64,000 nt of DNA, taken from assembly GCF_900220975.1 (NCBI RefSeq), contig NZ_OBQD01000001.1, positions 372,001-436,000 of the forward strand, read 5' to 3'. Source of the stretch: Rhizobium subbaraonis. Its GTDB lineage: Bacteria; Pseudomonadota; Alphaproteobacteria; Rhizobiales; Rhizobiaceae. The notes under the pieces are model-generated. The model made no database searches. It had not been told where the DNA came from and saw nothing but the letters and a program-made list of their open reading frames with translations. The first letter of the stretch is position 1, and each line of letters begins with the position of its first letter. Below, in pieces: positions 33,892 through 42,269 of the stretch. A program made the translations under genes and the position numbers.

Positions 33892-34770
33892 TCAGGCCGA
33901 CAGTCGCAGCCCGATGCCCCAGGGATCGATCAGCGAAACCGTGTCGCCGCTGCGGGTCGTGGCGATTTCCAGCGCGTCGAGCTGCTCGACCGCCTGTTGC
34001 AGCCGGCCGGCGCTGCTGAAGCGGATGGTGTAGTCGGCAAGACCGGTCATCGCTGCGTCCCGCTCGGGCGCGCCGCGCGAGTTCCAGACGTTTGCGCCGA
34101 TGTGGTGGTGATACTTGCCGGATGCGAAGAAGCTCGCGCCGGGATAGCGCGCCATCAGGTCGAGCCCCAGCACGTCGCGGAAGAAGGCGTCGGCCTGGGG
34201 GATGTCGGACACCTGCAGGTGGATGTGGCCCATCGCGGAATCGTCCGGGATGCCGCCCCAGCGTTCGCCCTTCGGTGCCTCGTCGTAAAGCCGTTGCAGG
34301 TCGAGGGGCAACGTCGCCATCTCCACCATCCCGTCGGGCTTGTAGTTCCATTCGTCGCGGCCGCGGTCGCGATAGACCTCGATGCCGTTTCCTTCCGGGT
34401 CGTCCAGATAGATCGCCTCGCTGACGAGGTGGTCGGAGGCACCGGTCAACTGCACGCCATTATGGGCGGCATGCGCCAGCCAGCGCGAAAGCTCCTTGCG
34501 GCTCGGCAGCAGAAAGGCGTTGTGGAAGAGGCCCGGCGCGCGCCTGGATGCGCGCACGGCCTTGCCATCCGTCGTCAGCGTCAGCAGCGGGCGCCCGCCG
34601 GCGCCGAGCGTATGGCCGGAAGCGGACCGTTCCAGCACCGCAAGGCCCATCATTTTCTGATACCATTCGGACGTGGCCGGCAGATCGGTGACGAGCAGAT
34701 GCGCATGCTCCACATGCGCCGGCATGTTGACGGCGTGTGTGGGCGCGTTGAGCGCAATGGCTTCGGTCAT
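33892..34770 (-). CDS. VOC family / glyoxalase-bleomycin-resistance dioxygenase-like protein (CatE type)
   Basis: 292 residues with two vicinal-oxygen-chelate modules. The start at 34770 has GGAGGACTTTC. Module 1 begins HVEHAHLLVTDLPATSEWY and ends with the DPEGNGIEVY strand; module 2 begins MGHIHLQVSDIPQADAFF and ends DPWGIGLRL. Metal ligands are probably His (HIHLQV), His in KYHHHIG and the Glu/Asp strand ends. The family includes catechol 2,3-dioxygenase (CatE); the substrate is unknown. It may be controlled through the palindrome at 34892. Confidence 0.85.
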   Translation of the reverse strand: MTEAIALNAPTHAVNMPAHVEHAHLLVTDLPATSEWYQKMMGLAVLERSASGHTLGAGGRPLLTLTTDGKAVRASRRAPGLFHNAFLLPSRKELSRWLAHAAHNGVQLTGASDHLVSEAIYLDDPEGNGIEVYRDRGRDEWNYKPDGMVEMATLPLDLQRLYDEAPKGERWGGIPDDSAMGHIHLQVSDIPQADAFFRDVLGLDLMARYPGASFFASGKYHHHIGANVWNSRGAPERDAAMTGLADYTIRFSSAGRLQQAVEQLDALEIATTRSGDTVSLIDPWGIGLRLSA

Positions 34771-34891
34771 GAAAGTCCTCCGTCGAATGATCTGGGGCCG
34801 GACAACGCGGCGCATATGATAGGCGTTGCTTCCCGTTGCCGAATATGGAGGCGCCGGATCGTTCGCGAAAGATGATGAAATGGCGATATTT

Positions 34892-34910
34892 CGTCAACGT
34901 GCCGTTGACG
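34892..34910. promoter_or_regulatory. Perfect 8+8 palindrome upstream of the VOC gene
   Basis: CGTCAACG, a three-base spacer TGC, then CGTTGACG. It lies 122 bases upstream of the VOC start and 145 bases before the universal stress gene, in an AT-richer stretch (GGCGATATTT). MarR or TetR-type operators have this form. Confidence 0.4.
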
Positions 34911-35054
34911 ATCCGGGTTGCTCGTCGCCGGCTGCCTGCAACCCTGCGTCACTTCGGGGTCGGCGCTGCAGTTTCGGCTTGATCCTCGTCAATGCGGCGC
35001 GCAGTCTCGAAAGGCAACTTGCGCAAGGAAGAGGAAGGCGGAAAGGGGCCGGGC

Positions 35055-35465
35055 ATGTACAGGAAGATCATCGTTCCCATAGCAATGGACCAGCTGGAAC
35101 GCGGGGAGCAGATCCTCAAGCGGGCGAAGAGCCTGCTTGCGGACGGCGGCGAGATCGTTCTGGTCAATGTCATCGAGATCGCGACCAGCTACATCTCCAT
35201 CGAATTTCCCGCTGCACTCGTCGAGACGGAGATCAAGCAGGCCGAGGAACGGCTGGCCCGCCTGCGCGACAAAATGGGCATTTCCGCCCTCATCGACATC
35301 CGCTATGGCGCCGGCGCCGGACAGATCATTGCTGCGGCCGAGGAACACAAGGCCGATCTCATCGTTGTTGCATCTCACCGTCCGGGACTGGCAAACTACC
35401 TGCTAGGCTCGACTGCGGACCGGGTCGTGCGTCATTCGCCGACATCCGTGCTCGTCGATCGTTAG
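35055..35465 (+). CDS. Universal stress protein UspA family
   Basis: A 136-residue single Usp domain. The start MYRKIIVPIAMDQLERGE has the family N-terminal strand, and the C-terminal G-x2-G-x9-G(S/T)-type ATP loop reads VASHRPGLANYLLGSTADRV followed by TSVLVDR. It is cytoplasmic and usually made under stress or growth arrest. The start at 35055 follows AAGGGGCCGGGC. It precedes the DksA/TraR-type gene by 163 bases in the same direction; the pair may belong to one stress regulon. Confidence 0.9.
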   Translation: MYRKIIVPIAMDQLERGEQILKRAKSLLADGGEIVLVNVIEIATSYISIEFPAALVETEIKQAEERLARLRDKMGISALIDIRYGAGAGQIIAAAEEHKADLIVVASHRPGLANYLLGSTADRVVRHSPTSVLVDR

Positions 35466-35628
35466 GAAAGTTCCTCAAGTCGGAACGCCAGGCTTCGCAG
35501 GACAGGCGGAGAGAGACGAGAACAAACAGGCCGAGGGCAGAGCGGAATTTTGCCGCGACGCGCCTCCAGGCCATAGCCGCGCCCGGCCTCGGACTGCGCG
35601 GACCCCCTTCGAAAAGGAAAGACAGGCC

Positions 35629-35949
35629 ATGCTTGATACCGCACAATTCAAAGACAGGCTTCTCGGCCGCAAGCACGAGCTCTATCGGCTGCTGCACAGG
35701 ATCGAGAGCGATCTCGAGGCCACCCCCAATCCGGACGCGGAGGAGCGCGCGACCGAGCGCGAGAACGACGAGGTGCTGGAGGAGATCGGCAACACGGGGC
35801 TTGGCGAACTCGCCGCCATTGATGCCGCGCTCAACCGCATCGAGGCCGGCACCTTCGGCATCTGCCCCAAGTGCGGGCAGCCCATCTCGCCGGCGCGCCT
35901 GGCCGCCGTTCCCCATGCCGCGCTCTGCGAAGAGTGCATCAAGCGCTGA
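35629..35949 (+). CDS. DksA/TraR-type C4 zinc-finger protein
   Basis: A 106-residue protein: an N-terminal coiled coil (LLGRKHELYRLLHRIESDLE), acidic tip residues, and a C-terminal zinc finger with Cys79-Cys82 (CPKCGQPI) and Cys100-Cys103 (CEEC). It is shorter than DksA proper (about 140-150) and resembles the short TraR/YbiI group, which binds RNA polymerase in the secondary channel. It has an AAAGGAAAGACAGGCC ribosome site. It follows the usp gene. Confidence 0.87.
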   Translation: MLDTAQFKDRLLGRKHELYRLLHRIESDLEATPNPDAEERATERENDEVLEEIGNTGLGELAAIDAALNRIEAGTFGICPKCGQPISPARLAAVPHAALCEECIKR

Positions 35950-36236
35950 GGGCACATGCAGACGAATGCGCACCGTGCGCAGCCATGCGTTGCGCATCGG
36001 CCGTTTGCGAACCGTTACGCACGTTACCAAAAGTGAAGCCCATGCCGGCCTTCCGGCTACTCGGCGGCTTGATGATGACGGCGGCAATTGGCACGATGCT
36101 TCCAGCTCGATGGGCCTTCACAGGGGCACTCCTAACGGGAAAGGAGTGGGGCAGCAGCATGGCGCCGATGGTCCCGACCTGCCGGACGCGCCTTCGAAGT
36201 CTAGTCGTCCGCTGTGTACCGCGTGGAACGGGTCGC

Positions 36237-36887
36237 ATGGAAATCGAAGGTATCAGATGGCAGTACGATCGCCATGAACTGATTGCCGATGGCATCGTTC
36301 ATGGCGTCGGCGTCATATCTGCTCTCATCGGGGTAACCGCGCTCCTCTTCTATGCCAAGGTCTGGACGACAAGCGGCCAGTTGGCCGCAGCCGCCATCTA
36401 CGGCCTGGGCCTGCTTCTGTCGCTCGGCATCTCCTTCGCCTACAATCTCTGGCCGGTGTCGAAGCTCAAATGGCAACTCCGCCGGTTCGATCATTCGGCC
36501 ATCTTCGTTCTCATTGCCGCCACCTACACGCCCTTCCTCCAGCGCGGCCTGGAAGAGCCGTTGCTGATGGGCATGCTCGTCGCCGTCTGGCTGATCGCCG
36601 TTGCCGGCGTGGCGATGAAGTTCCTGCTGCCCGGGCGGTACGACCGGCTGGCGATCCTGCTCTATCTCGCCATGGGATGGAGCGGCGTGCTTGCCACCGG
36701 ACCGCTGCGTGCCATCCTGCCGGAAACGACGCTTACGCTGATCCTGATCGGGGGCCTGCTCTATTCGGTGGGCGTGATCTTCCACGTCTGGCAGAGCCTG
36801 CGGTTCCAGAACGCCATCTGGCACGGCTTCGTGGTCGCCGCTGCCGGCGTCCACTATTCGGCCGTCGTCACCTGCGTCAGTGCGTGA
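36237..36887 (+). CDS. Hemolysin III family (TrhA/PAQR-like) membrane protein
   Basis: A 216-residue protein with seven hydrophobic helices. Metal-site motifs: the start RHELIADGIVHGVGV with His in helix 1, SKLKWQLRRFDHSAIFVLIAA (Asp-His) and the final NAIWHGFVVAAAGVHYSAV (two His). These are the zinc site of PAQR/hemolysin III proteins, which affect membrane lipid state or act as receptors. The frame is open further upstream but lacks family sequence, so the ATG at 36237 (near GGAACGG) was chosen. The 287-base gap before it shows no gene. Confidence 0.85.
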   Translation: MEIEGIRWQYDRHELIADGIVHGVGVISALIGVTALLFYAKVWTTSGQLAAAAIYGLGLLLSLGISFAYNLWPVSKLKWQLRRFDHSAIFVLIAATYTPFLQRGLEEPLLMGMLVAVWLIAVAGVAMKFLLPGRYDRLAILLYLAMGWSGVLATGPLRAILPETTLTLILIGGLLYSVGVIFHVWQSLRFQNAIWHGFVVAAAGVHYSAVVTCVSA

Positions 36888-36911
36888 ACGGAGCCGTGGG
36901 CGGCGAGCAAT

Positions 36912-37484
36912 TCAGCCGCGGTCGCCGCGCACCAGGATCACCAGATAGCGGCAGGTCTCCTCGCTGTCGTTGACGAAGGCGCAATCGACCGGCGCTGCCA
37001 GCGCCAGGCAGTCGCCGGAGGCAAGGCGGTGAACCGTTTCGCCCTCGACGAAGGTCAGCGTTCCCTCCATGACGCGCAGCATCTGCCGCTGGAAGGCGAA
37101 GGCGGCCGCGGGGTAGGCTACGCGGGCGCCGGCCGGAAGTTCGACCTCGACGAGTTCGGCAGGCGCTGCGGCGGGCGAAGCCTGCCGGCGCCGGTAGCCG
37201 GTTTCCGGATCCACCCAGACCGGCTGGTCGGCAAGGCGCATCAGCCGTTCGGCGCCCGCCTCCGCCCGGGCGATCAGGGTGGAGACGGAAAAGCCGAACG
37301 CCGCGCACAGCCTGCCGAGCAGCGCTGCCGTCGGGCTGCTCTCGCCGCGTTCGATCTTGTGGATCATCGCCCGCGAGACGCCGGCGCGTTCGGACAGGTC
37401 GCTCAGCGACCATCCGCGCGCCTCCCTTTCGGTGCGGACGCGTAGGCCTAGACTCTGGTCGAAGTCGTCTGCTAAAGTGGACAT
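36912..37484 (-). CDS. XRE-family regulator with cupin domain
   Basis: 190 residues: an N-terminal helix-turn-helix (residues 12-70) with LSDLSERAGVSRAMIHKIERGE, then a small cupin (residues 110-185) with LRVMEGTLTFVEGETVHRLASGDCLAL. The ATG has no ribosome site: the sequence upstream is TTGTTACGTT, so it may be read from a leaderless mRNA. It is divergent from the phosphinothricin-type acetyltransferase with only 41 bases between, so it very likely controls it. In other bacteria such regulators respond to amino-acid-like ligands. Confidence 0.87.
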   Translation of the reverse strand: MSTLADDFDQSLGLRVRTEREARGWSLSDLSERAGVSRAMIHKIERGESSPTAALLGRLCAAFGFSVSTLIARAEAGAERLMRLADQPVWVDPETGYRRRQASPAAAPAELVEVELPAGARVAYPAAAFAFQRQMLRVMEGTLTFVEGETVHRLASGDCLALAAPVDCAFVNDSEETCRYLVILVRGDRG

Positions 37485-37525
37485 AACGTAACAATAGTAG
37501 ACGGAAAACGAAGGAGCAAGCGGCA

Positions 37526-38074
37526 ATGGCACAGGAGGTTTCGGCACCGGCGGTCTTGATCCGCGATGCGCGGGAAGAGGACATGGCGGCCGTCATGGAG
37601 ATCTACAATGACGCCGTCGCCAATACGACCGCGATCTGGAACGAGACCCTTGTCGACCTGGACAACCGTCTCGAATGGTTTCGCGGCCGGCGCGACCGCG
37701 GCTTCCCGGTGCTCGTCGCCGAACTGGACGGTGCGGTGGTCGGCTATGCTTCCTATGGCGACTGGCGCGCCTTCGACGGCTATCGCCACACGGCGGAACA
37801 TTCCATCTACGTGCACAGGAATGCCCGGGGCAACGGCATCGGCCGCACGCTGCTCGGCGCGCTGATCGAGCGCGCGCGCGCATCCGGCATCCATGTCATG
37901 ATCGCGGGCATCGAGGCGGAAAACGAGGCGTCGATCCGCCTGCACGAGAGTTTTGGCTTCCGCACCGTCGGGTGCTTCCGCGAAGTGGGCACCAAGTTCG
38001 GCCGCTGGCTGGACCTGACCTGCATGGAACTCTGCGTGCAACATCCCATGCAAAACAGGAACTTGGTGGCGTAG
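37526..38074 (+). CDS. Phosphinothricin/methionine-sulfoximine-type N-acetyltransferase (GNAT)
   Basis: A 182-residue GNAT enzyme of the Pat/Bar/MddA group: VLIRDAREEDMAAVMEIYND at the N-terminus, the strand TAEHSIYVHRNARGNGIG carrying the acetyl-CoA loop, and the C-terminal LHESFGFRTVGCFREVG that is the family signature. It acetylates the amino group of methionine sulfoximine or similar glutamine-synthetase inhibitors. A GAAGGAGCAAG ribosome site is present. It is paired with the divergent XRE-cupin regulator. Confidence 0.9.
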   Translation: MAQEVSAPAVLIRDAREEDMAAVMEIYNDAVANTTAIWNETLVDLDNRLEWFRGRRDRGFPVLVAELDGAVVGYASYGDWRAFDGYRHTAEHSIYVHRNARGNGIGRTLLGALIERARASGIHVMIAGIEAENEASIRLHESFGFRTVGCFREVGTKFGRWLDLTCMELCVQHPMQNRNLVA

Positions 38075-38155
38075 GCTGAATCGTTTTCAGAAGGATACGA
38101 CATCAAGAGGTTGGCGGGACGGTCTCGATCGTCGTCGTGATTCAGGAAGCTACAT

Positions 38156-38311
38156 GCTTCCGTCTTCCCGGCCTTGAGCCAGGAACCAGCGCGATCAGGT
38201 CTTTGATCGCAAGAGAATCTTTTTGCCTTGCGGACGCAAGGCGGGTGGATTCCGGCTCGGGGCCGGAATGGCGGAAGCGGGAGGTCTCATACTCATGCAA
38301 CGCTGGTGTCG
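38156..38311. repeat. Intergenic palindromic mosaic repeat, family 1 (long form)
   Basis: Matches the 29.74-29.90 kb element along its whole length: CTTCCGTCTTCCCGGCCTTG, AACCAGCGCGATCAGGTCTT, GATTCCGGCTCGGGGCCGGA and TGCAACGCTGGTGTCG. It fills the middle of the 358-base gap between the acetyltransferase and msrB; the flanks show no gene. Confidence 0.75.
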
Positions 38312-38432
38312 CGTAGTGTAAATCTTTCCGTGATGCCGTGCCCGTTCGACGGGGCAGAAGCTCCGCCCCGGAATCAGATTTTCAACGTCGCAAGCCAGCG
38401 CGCTGAACCGAAAAGGATTTTCGTCCTTTCGG

Positions 38433-38840
38433 CTATCGCTCCTCGAACGTCAGCGCCACCCCGTTCATGCAGAAACGCAAGCCATGCGGCGGCGGGCCGT
38501 CCGGAAAGACGTGGCCGAGATGGGCGTCGCAGTCCGCGCAGCGGATCTCGATCCGGTTCATGCCGTAGGAGAGGTCGCGGTGGCTCGTCACCGCACCCGG
38601 CTCGATCGGCTGGGTGAAGCTCGGCCAGCCGGTCCCGGAATTGAATTTCGCCTCGGAACTGTAGAGCGGGCGATCGCAGCAGACGCAGCGATAGGTGCCT
38701 GTCTTCGAACTGTCGAAATCCGGGCTGGAAAACGCCCGTTCCGTGCCGTGCTCGCGGGTGATGCGGTATTGCTCCGGGGTCAGCAACTGGCGCCATTCCT
38801 CGTCCGTCTTGAAAACCTTCAGCTTTGCATTCTCACTCAT
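38433..38840 (-). CDS. msrB: Peptide methionine-R-sulfoxide reductase
   Basis: 135 residues, the full MsrB domain. It has the structural zinc pairs Cys52/Cys55 (CVCC) and Cys101/Cys104 (CADC), the signature [13 protein letters not shown], and catalytic Cys124 in LRFCMN. It reduces methionine-R-sulfoxide in proteins using thioredoxin. It has no signal peptide, so it is cytoplasmic. The start at 38840 has AAGGAG six bases upstream. The frame is open further upstream but is noise. It is divergent from the mrp operon, 251 bases away. Confidence 0.95.
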   Translation of the reverse strand: MSENAKLKVFKTDEEWRQLLTPEQYRITREHGTERAFSSPDFDSSKTGTYRCVCCDRPLYSSEAKFNSGTGWPSFTQPIEPGAVTSHRDLSYGMNRIEIRCADCDAHLGHVFPDGPPPHGLRFCMNGVALTFEER

Positions 38841-39091
38841 GGGCGTCTCCTTCGGCCCCCTATGTAGGGTGCAAAAGCGGGTAATAACATGGATGTGTTC
38901 GCCAAAATGTCTGGTCGTTGCTTTCCATGCAGGAGGATTTCGGCCATACAGGCTCGCAATCAGTTCGCCGAGCCGTAGCGCGGCATTCGACTGTCGCCGA
39001 GACGAAGGTCCTACGGTCGGCAATCGGTGCGGGGCAAGGGGTGACCGGCACGTCCGAAGGCGCGCTGCAGTAGCGTGGTTGGGGAGAAGGA

Positions 39092-41473
39092 ATGCAATCA
39101 GGCATGATGGCCATGACGTTCGTCGCTTTCTGTCTGCCCTTTGCGGGCGCGCTGGCCGCACCCCTTCTTACCCGTCTGCTTGGTTCTCGCGCCGCCCTGC
39201 CGCTTTCGCTTTTCCCGCTGGCGATCTTCGTTCACTTCGCGCAACTCCTGCCGGAAATCGGCCGCGGCGAGATCGTCACCGGCGGCTATATGTGGGTGCC
39301 GCACTACAATGTCAGCTTTTCCTGGCTGATCGACGGTCTCTCGCTGACCTTCCTGCTGCTGATTTCGGGTATCGGCGCGCTGATCGTCCTCTATTCCGGC
39401 GCCTACCTGAAGGGCCACCCGCATCAGGGGCGCTTCTTCTCCTTCATCCTGATGTTCATGGGCGCCATGCTGGGCCTCGTGGCGTCGGACAGCTTCCTGA
39501 TGCTGTTCGTCTTCTGGGAACTGACTTCGATCACCTCCTTCCTGCTGATTGGCTTCGATCATGCGCGGGAGGCATCGCGCCGGGCTGCGCTGCAGGCGCT
39601 GGTCGTCACCGGCGGCGGCGGACTTATGCTGCTCGCGGGGCTGCTGGTTATCTGGGACGTCACCGGCGTCACCCAGCTGTCGTTGCTGCTGTCCTTCGGC
39701 CCCGAAGTGCGCGCAAGCCCGTTCTACGTCGCGATCCTGGTGCTGGTGCTGGGCGGCGCGTTTACGAAATCCGCGCAGTTCCCCTTCCATTTCTGGCTGC
39801 CGAACGCGATGGAGGCGCCGACCCCGGTCTCCGCGTACCTGCATTCGGCGACGATGGTGAAGGCCGGCGTCTATCTGCTGATGCGCCTGAATCCCGTGCT
39901 CGGCGGCACGACGCCGTGGGAGACGATCCTGCCGGCCTTCGGCGGGTTGACGCTGCTCGTCGGCGCCGTCCTCTCGATCCGGCAGACCGACCTGAAGCTC
40001 ATGCTGGCCTACACCACCGTCGCCTCGCTCGGCCTGCTCGTCATGCTGACCGGCTTCGGCTCGGAACACGCGGCGGCAGCCGCCGCCCTCTATCTGGTGG
40101 CGCACTCGCTGTTCAAGGGCGCGCTCTTCATGGTTGCCGGCCTTGTCGACCACGAGACCGGCACGCGCGACATCACCCGGCTCGGCGGGCTTGGTCGCGC
40201 CATGCCGCTGACCTTCGCAGCCGCGCTCCTGGCGGCGCTGTCGATGGGTGGATTGCCGCCCTTCTTCGGCTTCCTCGCCAAGGAAGAGGTCTATGTGGCG
40301 CTTTCGGGCGGCAGCCTGCGGTCGATGGCGTTCATGCTGGCGGCGGTGATCGGCAACGCGCTGATGTTCGCGGTGGCCTTCGCGATCGCCCTGAAGCCGT
40401 TCCTCGGCCCCCGCGTTGCGACGCCGAAGGCGCCGCACGAGGGGCCGGCGCTTCTCTGGCTCGGCCCGATGCTGCTTGCGGTCTGCGGCCTTGCGGCCGG
40501 CCTGATCTCGGCTGAAGTCCACGCGCTTGTCACGTCACCGCTGGCGTCCGCGATTGCCGGACAGCCGCAGGTGGTGACCGTTTCGGCCATGCCGCATGTC
40601 AGCCTTGCGCTGCTCCTGTCTGCCGTGACCATTGTGCTCGGCGTCGCCTTCTTCCTGCTTCTGGATCGCGCACGGCTCGCTGCCGACCGGCTGGTCGAGG
40701 ACATCGGCTGGGGGCCGGACCGCGGCTTCGACCAGTTCATGGCCGGCCTCGTGCGCTTCTCGCACCGGCTGACGCGGCTGCTGCAGCCCGGCCGGATGGA
40801 AGTCTACCTCACGATAACCTTCGCCGTCGTCGCAGCAGCACTTCTCTTGCCGCTGGCCTGGTACGGCGAGTGGCCGCGCCTGCCGATCTGGCCGGCCGAT
40901 GCGCAGTTCCACGAACTCGCGGTAATGGCGCTGGCGATCGCCGGCGTCTTCGGCGTGCTGACGGCGACAAACAGGCTGAACGCCATCCTCGCGCTCGGCA
41001 TCCAGGGCTTCGCCGTGGCGCTGCTGTTCCTGCTGTTCGGCGCGCCCGACCTGTCCTTCACCCAGTTCATGGTCGAGACGCTGTCGGTCGTCATCCTGAC
41101 GCTGGTGATGACCCGGCTGCACCTGCAGCCGCGCGATGCCCGCCCGCTTTCGCAGAAACTGCCAGATGCGGCGCTTGCGATCGCCTGCGGGCTGGGCTTC
41201 TCCCTCTATCTGCTGAAGGTCACACAGGGCCGCTTCGATCCCGTCCTGACGGAGTTCTTCAACCTCTATTCCAAGGCGATCGCGCATGGCGCCAATGTCG
41301 TCAATGTCATCATCGTCGATTTCCGCGGCACCGACACACTCGGTGAGATCGCCGTCGTCATGACGACCGGGCTTGCCATCCTCTCCCTGATCCGCATCCG
41401 CAAGTCGGTCGCGGGATCTGCCGCGACAGCCACCGGCCCAAAGAAGGCCACAGCAGGGGATACGCAGCGATGA
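39092..41473 (+). CDS. mrpA: Mrp-type Na+(K+)/H+ antiporter subunit A
   Basis: A 793-residue membrane protein. The first ~500 residues are NuoL-like with about 14 helices and the conserved [15 protein letters not shown] and [23 protein letters not shown] segments, including the proton-pathway Glu in FWELTS and Lys in TKSAQFPFH. The C-terminal ~250 residues add the MbhD/NuoJ-like helices ([26 protein letters not shown]). Subunits A and B are separate here, as in pha2-type rhizobial operons. First gene of a seven-gene operon; GGAGAAGGA precedes the ATG. The complex exports Na+ or K+ against protons. Confidence 0.95.
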   Translation: MQSGMMAMTFVAFCLPFAGALAAPLLTRLLGSRAALPLSLFPLAIFVHFAQLLPEIGRGEIVTGGYMWVPHYNVSFSWLIDGLSLTFLLLISGIGALIVLYSGAYLKGHPHQGRFFSFILMFMGAMLGLVASDSFLMLFVFWELTSITSFLLIGFDHAREASRRAALQALVVTGGGGLMLLAGLLVIWDVTGVTQLSLLLSFGPEVRASPFYVAILVLVLGGAFTKSAQFPFHFWLPNAMEAPTPVSAYLHSATMVKAGVYLLMRLNPVLGGTTPWETILPAFGGLTLLVGAVLSIRQTDLKLMLAYTTVASLGLLVMLTGFGSEHAAAAAALYLVAHSLFKGALFMVAGLVDHETGTRDITRLGGLGRAMPLTFAAALLAALSMGGLPPFFGFLAKEEVYVALSGGSLRSMAFMLAAVIGNALMFAVAFAIALKPFLGPRVATPKAPHEGPALLWLGPMLLAVCGLAAGLISAEVHALVTSPLASAIAGQPQVVTVSAMPHVSLALLLSAVTIVLGVAFFLLLDRARLAADRLVEDIGWGPDRGFDQFMAGLVRFSHRLTRLLQPGRMEVYLTITFAVVAAALLLPLAWYGEWPRLPIWPADAQFHELAVMALAIAGVFGVLTATNRLNAILALGIQGFAVALLFLLFGAPDLSFTQFMVETLSVVILTLVMTRLHLQPRDARPLSQKLPDAALAIACGLGFSLYLLKVTQGRFDPVLTEFFNLYSKAIAHGANVVNVIIVDFRGTDTLGEIAVVMTTGLAILSLIRIRKSVAGSAATATGPKKATAGDTQR

Positions 41474-41886
41474 ATACTGTCATCTTCCGCACGCTCGCCC
41501 CCTTCCTGACCGCGCTGATGCTGCTCTTCTCGGTGTTCGTGCTGCTGCGCGGCCACAACGAACCCGGCGGCGGTTTCATCGGCGGGCTGATCGCGGCCGC
41601 GGCGATGGCGATTTACGGGGTGGCGCGCGGAATCCAGCCGGTGCGCGAAGCGTTGTGGTTCCATCCGATGGCGATCGCAGCCTTCGGCCTGCTGCTCGCC
41701 TGTGTCGCCGGGCTGGTCTCGATGCTCGCAGCCGTTCCCTTCCTGACGGGGCTGTGGATCTATCCGAGCCTCTTCGGCGTCGAGGTCCCGCTCTCCACCG
41801 TGATGCTATTCGATCTCGGCGTCTATCTCGTCGTGGTCGGCGCCATCACCTCGATCGCCCTGGCGCTGGAGAGGGAGGATATCTGA
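41470..41886 (+). CDS. mrpB: Mrp antiporter subunit B
   Basis: 138 residues with four hydrophobic helices. The signature [23 protein letters not shown] near residues 28-50 is that of MrpB/MnhB. The ATG overlaps the mrpA stop by four bases (ATGA). It is a small membrane subunit needed for the assembly and activity of the antiporter. The ORF ends by one-base overlap with mrpC. Confidence 0.95.
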   Translation: MNTVIFRTLAPFLTALMLLFSVFVLLRGHNEPGGGFIGGLIAAAAMAIYGVARGIQPVREALWFHPMAIAAFGLLLACVAGLVSMLAAVPFLTGLWIYPSLFGVEVPLSTVMLFDLGVYLVVVGAITSIALALEREDI

Positions 41887-42263
41887 TGGAAGTACTCTTC
41901 TCCCTCCTCGTCGGCGTCTTCTTCGCCGCTGCCATCTATCTGATGCTGTCGAAGTTTCTCGTGCGCATCCTCCTCGGCGTCGCGATCCTCGGCAATGCGG
42001 TCAATCTGCTGCTGTTCACCAGCGGACGCATCCTGCGTGAGGTGCCGCCGGTCATTCCCGCCGGCCTCGACCGGCAGGTGGCCGTGACCGCCAACCCGTT
42101 GCCGCAGGCGCTGATCCTGACGGCGATCGTCATCTCCTTTTCGTTCTTCGCCTTCCTGCTGGTGCTGTCCTATCGCGCCTTCCAGGATCTCGGCACCGAC
42201 AACGCCAATGACATGCGCGTCGCCGAGCCCGTGGCGGACAGCGCGCCTCCGACCGGATACTGA
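41886..42263 (+). CDS. mrpC: Mrp antiporter subunit C
   Basis: A 125-residue NuoK-like subunit with three helices: FSLLVGVFFAAAIYLML, a second with ILLGVAILGNAVNLLLF, and a third with PLPQALILTAIVISFSFFAF. These are the conserved NuoK/MrpC motifs. The start codon overlaps the mrpB stop (TGATG). The hydrophilic tail (residues 105-125) is acidic. Confidence 0.95.
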   Translation: MEVLFSLLVGVFFAAAIYLMLSKFLVRILLGVAILGNAVNLLLFTSGRILREVPPVIPAGLDRQVAVTANPLPQALILTAIVISFSFFAFLLVLSYRAFQDLGTDNANDMRVAEPVADSAPPTGY

Positions 42264-42269
42264 TACCCC

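Noticed and set aside
35871-36236. In-frame extension upstream of the hemolysin III gene
   Set aside because: The sequence lacks family features and overlaps the DksA/TraR gene end; the start at 36237 gives the normal protein length.
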